Assembly (NCBI GenBank): GCA_903813345.2
Contig: CAIIXF020000001.1
Span: 20,045,915-20,109,914 of the forward strand
Direction of reading: 5' to 3'
Source: Owenia fusiformis
Lineage: Eukaryota; Annelida; Polychaeta; Sabellida; Oweniidae
Length of the DNA: 64,000 nucleotides
Of this stretch, positions 45,321 to 56,829 are shown one piece after another (the first letter of the stretch is position 1; each line of letters starts with the position of its first letter). A program made the position numbers and the translations under genes. The notes beneath the pieces are model-generated. The model was not told the origin of the DNA, searched no databases, and saw nothing but the letters and a program-made list of their open reading frames with translations.

Positions 45321-48300
45321 ATGTTTAGTGTAGGCAGTGTACCCCCACAGGTAGGTAGAATGATATAGACAATATTACATGAGCTAAAATCCATGAAACA
45401 GTTGCTTTCTTTTTATAAAATAATATTTCAGTCATTTTTTCACTGTTCAAACTGAAACTTCGATTTCGTCATGATAGATCATCCTAAAGCCTATACATCA
45501 CACTAGAGGACGTGAGCGGAAGTCAACCTTATGTCACGGTACACTGAAGTTCGCAATAATGAGGTCATATATGTACATATGTAGGCCATGTATAGTCTAG
45601 TGGGAAGTTATACAATTATAAGCTGATTTAGGCTTTATATAACAGGTTATGAAACTAAAATTCTCATTCCAATTCTTCATGGCTATTGTGCATGGGTCTT
45701 GCAATCTGCTTGGTTAAATCACTTGAATGACGCCTACAATCAAATTTTTTATTCTGTCAATCAGTTCATATGGTTAGAATAAGGAAAGAATGTGATGTAA
45801 CCACGTGTCTACTTACTAGCTTGTTCTATGTCATCCATCGGACTAGGTTACATCGTGGAACGCAGCCAAACACGAGAATGAAGCCAGTATTCTGAGGTTA
45901 TAAAATCTAAATCTAAATAATTTCCCATTTGCAGCCCCTTGGAGATTTCCGGAATTGAACCAAGTATCGAACGTTGCGATCTTTCAACTTTAGTTCGTTG
46001 TTTTTTCACCACCTTATGTGTACTGTTTTCATTTAGGAGGCGGTCTTATTTGAATGCATCATTACAGGTCTTTATGAATCAATAGATCAATAAACAGCTC
46101 TAAAAATACAATTTAGCAGTTTCTTTCATTGCGTACTGCGCATGTTAGGCACGAAAACAATTTAGCAGTTTCGTTCGTTGCGTAATTGGGCCTTCTATAA
46201 TCAAAAGCAAATACTCGGAAAACATTTTCCAAAATATTTACTTCCGATTTCCTTGAAGACATGATTGGGTGACACGTCATTGACACGTGATTAAGTCACA
46301 TGATCGATACAGTAACTAGTCACGTGATCAGACATGTGTCACGTGTCAGTCACGTGAGCTTGCAAAATGGACGATCTAAATTTCCAAAAATTCGGCTAAG
46401 ATCAAGATAGATATGCTGTTGCCTTCAGCGTCCTGTTCGACTGCGTTCCACGATGTAACCTAGTCCGATGGATGACATAGAACAAGCCGGTAAGTAGACA
46501 CGTGGTTACATCACATTCTTTCCTTATTCTAACCATATGAACTGATTGACAGAATAAAAAATTTGATTGTAGCGTATTCATGTAAAAAGTTTACTCCCAT
46601 CCCTCAAAGAACCTTCTTACTCACGTGGTACTAACTCTCCGGGGCATATCGAAACCAAAATGCCCCGCAAAACCGTTAATTTGAATTTCAAGTCTACCCT
46701 GTCTTGGAAAATCAATGATTGTGAGGCTCACACTATACCGTTTTTCTTCAAACTTGTTCTATTAAAACCTTCACAGAAATACCTTTCAGTCGAGACATTG
46801 CCTTTGTTTACAAAGTCCCTCGTTTTAGCGGCGTTTTGGTCCCCAGATGTGAGAAGATGCAAATCTTCAGAGATTTCAACTAAACGCCTCGATATATCGC
46901 CAGTTCTTTTATTATTCTCCCCTATATTTTGCTCAAGGACTCCCATTACAACCCTCCATCGCTGCATCAACATATTTATAACATTATACGCAGCAATATA
47001 AAAAAGTCCTACGCAACTGTTCGATATTGACCAAAACGCCCCATTGTCTTCCAAAACGCCCCGCAGAGTCTATGACTACAGACGTGTATAGAGAAGGTAT
47101 ATAGATCCAACGGGGCGTTTTGGAAGAGAACGGGGCATTTTGATCAATTTCGAATAGATCCGTAGGAAATTGAGTGAGTTAGTACCGCGTGTTACTCAGA
47201 CCGTCTCAAAGTCCTAGACATGACAACACTGGCCTTCGGAAGACTCAGAGGTGACATGATAGAGACTTACCAATACATAAACAACCTTTATAATATAGAC
47301 TCCAATTCACTTTTCCCTGGTTTACAACCACAGGACATACACCATACAAGAAGGTGCAATACACAATATCTCCGAAAGTCACATTGCAGTACAACCTTAA
47401 GACAGCAAACGTTTAGTCAGAGAGTTATAAAACAGTGGAACTAATACCAGAATGGGTAGTAAATGCACCAAGTGTAAATCAGTTCAAAAACAGATTAGAC
47501 TCTCACTGGTACAATAACCCAATGAAATATGACCATACAGTGGACTACCACTTTATACACTGTTACTAACTAAATATGAACAAATTCAAAAGTATTGATC
47601 GGTTAAACAGGCAATTTATGCCTACTTAGGGGCGGGGTCAAAATATCAATGTTCATATGGAGACGAAAGTAATTTCGTTTGGACAACAACCCCCCCACCC
47701 CCCCTCTAGACGAAAGCTTAGGTCACTTCAAAAAAACATTGATTTATGAGAGGCATAATCGTATCCTATTTGCCGGGTTATTATTAGGGTGAATTAACAC
47801 ACGTTCGCAATTTAATTGCATTGAACTCTTCAAAAGGAGGAGGTAAAAGTACGGAATTTATTTGAAAAATGATCGAATTATCGTCTTTATCTACCGATAT
47901 TTTGGACCTATCACACAAAAAAGCTCACAAACTATTGAAAACAAGCCTTTTTATCAGAACATAGCGCCAGAAAAAGTCCAAGTATTTTTTGTATATCAGA
48001 TCCGAATTATCGATGTTTTTTTGGTCAACGAAAGTGCCCAAAAACCCCCTCCCCCCTCGCGAAAGTACTTTCGTCTCCATATGAACATCGATATTTTGAC
48101 CCCGCCCCTTACCGTACTAACTTATAACTTATATAAAGATGGAATGATTGAAAGCAGTTTTCCTCTGTAGGGGGAAATGGTCATGATTATCGCACGGTCC
48201 TAATTATCGCACAATTTTCCCAAATAGCCAAATCATGCACCCACCTCTTATAAACCAGTGTGTTTTAGGAGTAATTTATCTAAATCAGGTAATAATAAAA

Positions 48301-51300
48301 GGTGCATCAAGATCTATATGCAGCAGTGGTGAAATATGGTTGGAAGGATCAATACATGAAATATCAATGGGAGAAACTTCCGTATTTAAATTTTTCATCT
48401 TTGATTTCAGCAACTTTTGCTGCCTGCTTCACAACTTGTCTCAATCCTAAACACTGTGAGGAACTTGTCAGTACCAAAGAAACAACACAAGAAAGATACA
48501 ACCAGAACACTAGAAAATGAGGAGATAAGCAATGAGGTATGACATCTTCCTTTCATTTTAAAGGTCACCTTTTAAAATGCAAAGGGAGTGTACTTTTTCT
48601 TTCAACTTTAGTTTTTTCAATATTCATTTTGCGAAAGTTATAGTTCGAAACATTGATCAATATTTTCAAGAAGGTACAGTGTAGTTTTATATGCCATGAA
48701 TGCAAGTTAGAATCAATATACGTTCATGTAATCACACATTTTTTTATTCTTGTTTTAGAGAATTCACAAAGCTCTTGGACTGGAGGGACTGCCACGAGAC
48801 CTAAAGCTTGAAGACTACTGTCCCATCAGAGCCATCATACACAGTGTTGCACCAAACACCTCACCAAATAGGAGCCATTCTCATGTCTCTGCTAATACTT
48901 TCTTTGAAAACACAAATGGTAAGATGTGGAACAATTTATGAATAAATAAAACAGATGTACATGTACATTGATTCAGAATCTAAGATTTATAGACCCAAGA
49001 AAACACAACTTGTCTCTGTTATGAGCTTTCCTTAGTGTTTTATATTAGGCAGTATTAAATTCCATTTGATTGAACCTATCTTATACATGTATATTGTATA
49101 TGGTATATGATTGTGTATTTGTGCTATGCATATCCCTAACAACTATTGAGCAAAAGTTTAATGCATGAAATGATCATTGCATTGAAGCCTTTGAGACTAT
49201 AGATAAAACATCCAAAGTTTTCTTGTGCCAGTGATATATATCTGCCTATTTGATATTTTGTGCAATGTATGTTATGCCTATTCTTTGTTGTACCATATTT
49301 TAGGTTTCCCTGTAGAAGATCTGTATGTTAATCCAGTAGCTCCGTCTTGGCTGACATCTCAACTTCTTCAAAGGCATACACCACCTGCTGGTAGGCTTCT
49401 AGAACTTATATTTATCACAAAATCTTTAATGATATTCAAAACTTGTGAGATTTCATTGAAACGAAATGTGTTAACCATCAGGGTTTTTTATTGTCCTTTC
49501 AGATTAGGAATCTAACATTAATCATTTATAGTACTGTGCAACATCATAACTAGTTGGTTAAAAGTATAGAATATCTGTATCCATGATGATTAAATCGCCA
49601 TGTTAACTTTTAATTCCAGTTCTAGTCCAGAAACGTCATTTCCAGCAGAGAAAAAAGCGTGGAATGGGTCAAGAAGAAGAAGACAACTCATTCTCATTCA
49701 AACTCGGATCTGTAAGTTGATGATTTGAAAATTGAAAAATTGTGTGCACCATTAACGTGCAATGTATGCACAATGTTTTTTTTAAATTTTATTATTTATA
49801 TGTCAAACCATCAGTTTTTGTTAAAAACATGGTGAACTGGGATTTTAAATCACAAACCCAGCATTCCTGCGTCAATTCTTGCATGTACTCAATTTAAATA
49901 AACATTCAATGTAATGAATCTGTCACCAACAGGTATTTGACAAATTGAATGACAATAGAAACAAAAAACAAAACTTCAAGACGATGTTGTCTCAGTATCA
50001 AGACAAGCCAGACATCCAAGGGAAGCTAGAACAGGCATTTGGTAAAGGTTACGCTGCAGCTGAGAGTGAGCTAGGGGGCAAGGGTGTCACTACTGCCAAA
50101 CAAGGGTCAGCATTTGCAGGTACAGTGAGAAAGTTCCTCTGGTATGCTTTGGCCCTATGGCTCATCTACAATGCCCTGCAGTTGTTCAGCATGGCAGGAA
50201 CAAGTAAGTAGGATTTGAAAAATACTCATTTACTTTAAAGCATGTTCATTTCAGTCAAACTGTACACACAATGTTAAATTGCTACTGGTTTGTGATTTAC
50301 ATGATTGATCAGCATTTTATTGTTTGAATTAATGATGAATGAAAATTTGTTAATATAATATATAGTTTTACATGATAAATGCAATATTTTCTCATTAGTA
50401 TGGTCTTGTTGAACTTTGCAAGCATTGCTTGAATGAATTTTTTAACTATATATAGTGAGCTAATTCCAGTCCATTTGACTCCAGTAATTGAAATGATCTG
50501 ATTTTCTTCTTTCAGATATGAGGGGACTGAACATCCTACAACAGGAGAAGTATGAGATCAACCCTGAAGAAATCAATGTCTCCTTCAATGATGTGAAAGG
50601 GGTAAGTCATAAACATTGATGTCAAAGGGAAGATAAACTATGATATTGAACTGAATCACTTGAATTAAAGGAACATTGAACCATATAGATGTTAAAATGG
50701 ATAAAAATCTTTTTCTCGCATGATTTAAAACCTTCTATGATGATTCTGTTTTGGAAATATGTATCAAGTTGCATTTAAAGTCGGTTGTTGCCATGTTTAG
50801 ACCAAGGATTGAAAGTGTCCACAAGAAACCACATAAGATCTGGAGGCCCTGTTGCATATTTTTTCCTTTAATTTACAGGTAGATGAAGCCAAATCAGAGC
50901 TACAAGACATAGTTGAATATCTGAAAGACCCAGAGAGATTTAAAACATTAGGAGCTAAACTACCCAAAGGTAAACATTTCATAACATCTATTCTTATACT
51001 TATAGACAGGTTATTTTTTATTTTTGGTATTTTTGAAGTAATGGAACAAAGGACAAGAGCCCTTCCCCTCTTCACTTGAGCTGATGAACATTAAAATGTC
51101 ATGTGACTCACATTAATATCAATTTTTACATGAAGTATGGATTTCCTTCTGACATTTAATTTGCAATAAGTATGTTGATGTCTTGATTCATAATTTAACA
51201 TTTTACTGAAAAATAACAGAACACAGTTTAAATCAAGTAAAGTAAAGTTAAATTGTCAAGTTTTGTTGTATTTGTAGGTGTTTTGTTGGTAGGGCAGCCA

Positions 51301-54300
51301 GGTATTGGAAAAACTCTCCTTGCAAGAGCTGTAGCAGGTAAAAAATTAGTTTTAATGGCCCTTCAATCGTTTTTTTTTAATATGTGAAAACACGAAGGTA
51401 TCAGGATAAACCATGATAAAAATGTATACTGCCTGTCACAATGACATCTATTCAAATTATGCAAATAAAACCTCCAGCAGTTTAGTTGTCCCAAGCTATG
51501 TCACTATATTCAACAAGTTTAATTAATTGACAGAATATAGGGCAAACACTTGTTACTATTCCTTTTTTATATTTTATGGTGTAACTATTATACACTCCCT
51601 TGGGTGTCCAGATCTTATATAGATATTATATGGTTTTAATTAAAAAATAAATAAATAATAACAAAACCAAATATTATTAAAAATATAATAATGACTATAA
51701 GTAAAAAAAATTATTTTGCTATGATCACCCATATTTTGCAATTGGCAGTGGTTTAAATGGTCAAAATTCCTTCCGTAGGTGTCATTGGGAATTTTTCTAC
51801 AGCAAATGTCAGTGATATTCCAAATCAAAATTTTATTATTGTATCATACAGTTTATTCTGTAAAATTCAAGATTTTTCTCCTATAGGTCAAGCAGGGGTG
51901 CCCTATTTCCAGGTGTCAGGGTCTCAGTTTGACGAGATGTATGTAGGCGTTGGTGCCAAAAGGATTCGAGAATTGTTTGGTATGTCCTAATTTAAGCCAC
52001 TGCCCTATTTGCCTGCCATACATTTGGATGACACTTTTCAAATATTGCCATGAGAAATATGGCATGATTTGAAAAATGGCATACCAACTACCTGTTTGAA
52101 ACCATGCCTAATGGGTACGTTTTTGAAATCTGGCATGGTTTCATTCAAGTGAAGTTTAATTTAGTAAAGCACCTAAAATGCTATAAAAATACCTGACTTT
52201 AAACAGGGGAAGCTGGGGTTCCATTTTTCCAATGCTCTGGCTCAGAGTTTGATGAAATGTTTGTCGGCACTGGAGCAAAAAGAGTCAGACAACTGTTTGG
52301 TGAGTATTCTATGTAATTTGAGTCCAGTAATCTGGGCAAATAAAATGTGTGAACAAAAATTTTAACAATAGCATCATGTCTAGCGAGCAACCTTAACAGA
52401 AAATTGTCACAATTTTAAAATACTTTTGGGTCATATCATTCTTTCAACAATCATCTCTATTTTTCTAAAAAATTCCCATATAATGCATACTATTATGTGT
52501 TCATTTCTCTATAAATGTGTTCACCACATTTATCAATTAACTTAATAGACATTTGTGGCAAATTGAGCACTTTGAATCTTGAATAACTTTACCTATTTAT
52601 AACATACCACAGATCTTTTGGGATTTGAGATGATAAAGAATACATTGGTAGGTCAATTGAACATGTTGGTTGCACTTTTGTCACTCCCCTCTGATTCTGC
52701 CTTTAAACAGTTACTTCCTAACTAAAGTAGATACAGTAATCATTATGAAATTGCCTAGTTTAATCAGCATAATCAGCTTTTTCCAAGTTACCCCATTTCT
52801 TGTAAAATGTATCTTTTGCATATGACAGTGATATTCCATACTTGAAGTTATTGCAGCGAGTCAAGAATTTACCTTGCACTCAGCTGAAAATGTTTTAACC
52901 TTTTTCTCGCTTGATAAATGCATTATTCAAAATCAATACTATGCATGATGTAATCATGAAAATGTTAATATATATATAACATGTGTATGAATGTTATAGG
53001 TTCAGCTAAATTGCGAGCTCCTTGTGTGATATTCATAGATGAGATCGACACTCTGGGTGCTAAACGTACAAGCTCACAGATCCATCCCTATGCAAATCAA
53101 ACCATTAACCAGCTGCTTGCAGAGATGGATGGGTAAGCTACTCTCTCTCATTCCAGTCTACACTTAATGCCCTCTTGGCTTACAGCAAGGGTTACACCAA
53201 GTGCTTTTTAGGCTTACGGCAAATGTGCTTGAGGCTTATACTAAAAGCTTGCCAAGGTTGCACCAAATCCTCTAGGGCTACACCAAATCCTTTCTAGGGT
53301 TGCACCAAATGCTCTCAAGGGTTACACCAAATGCTTTCTAGGCTTACAGCAAATGCACTTGAGGGTTACACCAAATGCTTTCCAAGGATATATCAAATCC
53401 TCTCTCGGGTTACATCAAATGCTCTTCAAGGTTATAGAGAGAATCTTCATCCAAAACATTAAAATGGACTGGTCCAAGTTATCACTCACCTCAAAAAGAA
53501 TGAATGTACTTGCATGTATACTGATCTCTTATTATAAGACTTATATAACCTAGTGTAATATTGTGACATCTTTTTGTGCCTATTTTCATAAATCATAATA
53601 AAGTTATTGATATTGATAGACACTATTTTTATCCATGAATATATACAATGTTAAATACATTTACACACTCCCCTCCAGGTTCCAGCAGAATGAAGGTGTC
53701 ATAGTGCTGGGTGCTACAAATAGAAGGGACAATCTAGACAAGTAAGGCTATAAATATTAGGGCTTTGACAATGCATTGAAATTGCAGTGTTAGTTCTTAG
53801 ACCGCGGTCAGTTCAGTTCGAAATCTATTCGATTCAGTCTTTTACAGAACATTAATTCACATTAATTAATATCTATTCAGGAATGTTTAGTGAGCAAAAA
53901 GACCATTCACTGTCACATAAAATGATAATACCGTTGTAGCAAGTGAAGATTTTGGCCTTATTGATGCTCTTTTAAAAGTCTTAAAGCCCATTTTGGGGCT
54001 ATTTTACTACCCCAATGATATTCTTCATTGCCTGATACTAAAATTGATATTCATTTTTATTGAGACTAGATCCAAGAAATTTTTGAATCTGGAAATAGTA
54101 TTATTCCTTACAAATAATTCACATGTCCATGTATTTTAGAGCTCTTTTGAGACCAGGAAGGTTTGATGTAGAGGTGAGGATATTCTCCCCTGACTTGAAG
54201 GGCAGAAAAGACATAATAGAACTCTATCTCAAGAAGGTCACGGCAGATTCAAGTAAGTATGCACATCTCAGATTGACTCAAAGTGATATGTAGTGGCTGA

Positions 54301-56829
54301 CACAAGTAACTGATGTTCCCATACATCACTTATTACAAGCCAGATAAACCATAAGGATTTTTTCAAGCTTGTTACTGAACTGCCTTGTAAATCAGGTACC
54401 TTGAGCACTCTTATAAAGCACTACATAGTCTGACTTACTGTATAACTGAAGCTTGTCATAGGCTGACAACTTTATTTATAAAATTATATTTGCTCTTGTC
54501 TGACAATGTAAGATTACATCTTCTAATTGGCATGGCTTTAATTATTTATACACACCAGTGATGGTTGATATTGGATAAAGTAGATAAAAATGGAGGCAAG
54601 TAGACATTGAGATGCGATCACTGAAATTGTATTCTTTATTTTCGCCAGCTTGCGATTGTGAGAGGTTGGCACGGGGCACTACTGGCTTCACAGGGGCAGA
54701 CATAGAGAACATGGTGAATCAGGCAGCCCTGAAGGCAGCTAAAGATGGCAGTCTGGCTGTGTCTATGGCAGACTTGGAGTGGGCAAGGGACAAGGTACTA
54801 ATGGGTAAGTAAATTCAAGGAGAGTTCAGTAAAATATGTATTAAGTAAACAGTTAAAAGTTTAAGTATAAGGGATTAATAGAGATTCTGTATAACATAAT
54901 TATAATTGATGAGAATGCACAAAAGGCAGTAAGAGAGGCAACACATAGTTTTAGTTTTATTTCACTGTCATTGTTGTAGGGCCTGCAAAGAAGAACAGAA
55001 TTCCTGATGAGGAGACTAACTGGATGACAGCATACCATGAAGCTGGTCATGTCCTTGTAGCCCACTACACCAAGAATTCAACACCCCTACATAAAGTCAC
55101 CATCATACCCAGAGGAATGTCACTCGGCCATGTGAGTATATCATTATTTCATAGATCTAGATTTAGTATAGTTTATATGTTGAATTGGGTGCTTCAAATA
55201 TTACCTCTTGCACTGACACCCCCTTCCTATTTTGGCTGAACTCCAATATTGCATCCAAGGATGTACGTTGACACATGATTAACAAGCTTGAGATACTGTA
55301 AATGTAGAGAGAATATATGAGCTATGCTATGTAGTAATACTTATTGATTTTTGGGTTCATGTTTTATGTTGTTTCAGACTGCCTACATCCCTGAAAAAGA
55401 ACAATACAACCATAGCAGGACACAGCTGATGGCCCAGATGGACACTGCTATGGGAGGTAGAGTGGCTGAAGAACTCATATATGGAGCTGATAAAGTCACA
55501 ACAGGTATTGCTTTGAGAGTAAATCCATATTTTTAGTTCTGTAAGGCTATGTGTGGTTCTATTTTCCTCAGACTGCTTTGAAATGATGTAATCCATGTTC
55601 TGTATAATACTCATTTTGTTCAACTTTTGTTAACTTAAGCTTTTATAAATGGAAATTTGTTAGGGAAGGGACGATGCTTTGCATGTATTAAATAATACTA
55701 ATCCCTTCATATTTTGTATTGTCACTCATTTTTCTGTACATGTACATGCATAATGTATTCATATATGTAATGTTCTGCAGGAGCATCCAGTGATTTCCAG
55801 AGTGCCACGGGTATAGCCACCGCCATGGTGAGACGGTTTGGCATGTCAGATAAGGTACTTCATTCCTTTGCTCAAAATAAAATGCTCAAAGGCAATTCCT
55901 TTGCTCAAAAATAAACTGCTCAATTAAGGAATAAAACTGGTCAAATTTGATTTGATGATAAATATTTTGTCATTACATATCATTGTTTTTGTTTCATCTC
56001 TGTACAATTTAAACAGACTATGCTATGCTATGTAGAATGTCAATACTGTCAATTAACGTTTGAAGTAAATACTGTAGAATAAAATACTTAAGTAAAGGGA
56101 TATGAAAAATATTATTAAACAATATTGTGATGAGAAAACAAATGCATGTACTTAGAAAATATTTCTTTTTAGGTTGGTGTTCGGGTGTTCAGTGATGATG
56201 ATGGTGCAGATGGGGGATTGACCATGGTGAAAGTGAATGATGTCAGCCCTGCAACTCAAGAACTTATAGATAGTGAAATAAAAAGACTGCTTCAGGTAAG
56301 GGACAATTTAGAGTCAAATTCAAATATGGGATACAATAAACTGGTAAAATCCAAAAGCCACTGGGATCAGCCTCGTGTTTGGAATAGCATTTAAAGGTTC
56401 ATTAATAAGAAAGTCAGTGGAAGATTTGAGAGGTTTTCAGATTACAGAGGCATTGAGATATACAGGTTTTACATTTAGGTCATGTTAACATAAAATAGAT
56501 TAAATTAATATGAAATTAACATTACAACTGGTTCATTACACAAATCGAACTGTATGATGCACTTTGCATGCTTGTTTGATGTAAAAAATGTAAGGATCTT
56601 GCTTAGATCTTTTCATTTAATTTAAGACATTTAGAAATAAACAGCATACTGTATTTTAACATTATTGTGTGTTTTTCAGGAGTCATACGAGAGGGCAAAA
56701 GCAATATTAAAAGCACACTCTGTGGAACATAAACTCTTAGCTCAAGCTCTAATGAAATATGAGACACTAGATGTTGATGAAGTTAAAACTATAGTAGAGG
56801 GAAGAAAATTGATCAAGCAACCCTTGTGA
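45321..56829 (+). CDS. YME1L1: Mitochondrial i-AAA protease YME1L (ATP-dependent zinc metalloprotease), 19 exons per transcript, 728 aa
   Basis: Exons: 45321-45350, 48411-48536, 48759-48918, 49304-49390, 49620-49711, 49933-50203, 50516-50601, 50879-50969, 51278-51337, then 51887-51979 or 52207-52299, 53000-53132, 53679-53741, 54140-54252, 54649-54804, 54980-55131, 55378-55504, 55781-55854, 56173-56295, 56680-56829. An FtsH-family protease of the inner membrane, with domains facing the intermembrane space. N terminus [10 protein letters not shown] resembles human [23 protein letters not shown] matches the human N-domain; the membrane span is about 233-253. AAA+ motifs: Walker A GQPGIGKT (320-327, unusual), pore loop 1 at 352-355, Walker [10 protein letters not shown] (374-382), RPGRFD. 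Protease: HEAGH (540-544), GASSD Asp618 as likely third zinc ligand. Human isoform 1 is 773 aa. The pore-loop exon is duplicated (separate entries). Confidence 0.95.
45721..46583. mobile_element. TIR element, ~155-bp near-perfect inverted ends, in YME1L intron 1
   Basis: The left arm 45721-45875 and right arm about 46430-46583 are reverse complements through CTACAATCAAATTTTTTATT, AAGGAAAGAATGTGATGTAA, TTCTATGTCATCCATCGGAC and GTTACATCGTGGAACGCAG. The core of about 540 bp has no transposase but contains the CACGTG cluster listed below. Target duplication not identified. Confidence 0.85.
46268..46356. promoter_or_regulatory. Cluster of CACGTG (E-box/CLEAR-like) sites
   Basis: Four CACGTG palindromes at 46284-46289, 46321-46326, 46340-46345 and 46351-46356, several in the extended form GTCACGTGA, plus near-matches CACATG and CACGTC. 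bHLH-zip factors (USF, MITF/TFE, MYC/MAX) bind such sites. They lie inside the TIR element in YME1L intron 1, about 950 bp downstream of the start codon. Function is inference. Confidence 0.45.
46637..47190. other. Inverted-repeat block with GGGGC(A/G)TTTTG motifs and an unassigned open frame
   Basis: Outer ends CACGTGGTACTAACTC (near 46625) and, inverted, CACGCGGTACTAACTC (near 47180). Inner foldback arms are 47021-47063 and 47111-47154, built on CCAAAACGCCCC. A minus-strand frame of 108 codons (46728-47054) fills much of the block; I do not recognise it, it ends without domain features, and it may be chance or part of a mobile element. In YME1L intron 1. Confidence 0.5.
47190..47570 (+). 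pseudogene. Non-LTR retrotransposon C-terminal relic in YME1L intron 1
   Basis: Translation [36 protein letters not shown], then [14 protein letters not shown] and, after a shift, [20 protein letters not shown] followed by a stop. This is the conserved post-RT tail of CR1-like elements. No RT domain remains. Confidence 0.8.
47636..48112. mobile_element. TIR element with ~50-bp inverted ends and C-rich tracts
   Basis: Left TTAGGGGCGGGGTCAAAATA continuing through TTCATATGGAGACGAAAGTA; the right end is its reverse complement, ending TTTTGACCCCGCCCCTTAC. Just inside each end is a C-rich run (CCCCCCCACCCCCCC at left, CCCCCTCCCCCC at right). 477 bp. In YME1L intron 1. Confidence 0.75.
51887..51979 (+). 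CDS. YME1L1: YME1L pore-loop exon, version a (Tyr pore loop)
   Basis: 93 nt, phase 1 in and out, acceptor TTCTCCTATAG, donor GTATGT. Codes residues 335-365 with pore loop MYVG (Tyr353) and continues [11 protein letters not shown], the form found in yeast Yme1 ([14 protein letters not shown]). Fits precisely between the Walker A exon and the Walker B exon. Alternative to 52207-52299. Confidence 0.9.
52097..52143 (+). ncRNA. Perfect 12-bp RNA stem in the intron between the two pore-loop exons
   Basis: TGAAACCATGCC (52097-52108) pairs fully with GGCATGGTTTCA (52132-52143), loop 23 nt, ending 63 nt before exon b. A possible cis-element for exon choice; it could equally be a chance or repeat-derived hairpin. 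Not claimed as an independent RNA gene. Confidence 0.4.
52207..52299 (+). CDS. YME1L1: YME1L pore-loop exon, version b (Phe pore loop)
   Basis: 93 nt, phase 1 in and out, acceptor GACTTTAAACAG, donor GTGAGT. Codes for the same 31-residue segment with pore loop MFVG (Phe353) and [11 protein letters not shown]. Human YME1L also has Phe here (MFVG). Eight residues differ from version a: positions 336 Q/E, 341 Y/F, 344 V/C, 348 Q/E, 353 Y/F, 356 V/T, 361 I/V, 363 E/Q. Because the length is a multiple of 3, including both exons would keep the frame but duplicate part of the AAA core. Confidence 0.9.
53165..53440. repeat. ~24-bp minisatellite in a YME1L intron
   Basis: Units of the form GGGTTACACCAAATGCTTTC and GGCTTACAGCAAATGC recur about a dozen times, starting some 30 bp after exon 53000-53132. 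Open frames here are repeat-derived. Confidence 0.85.
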
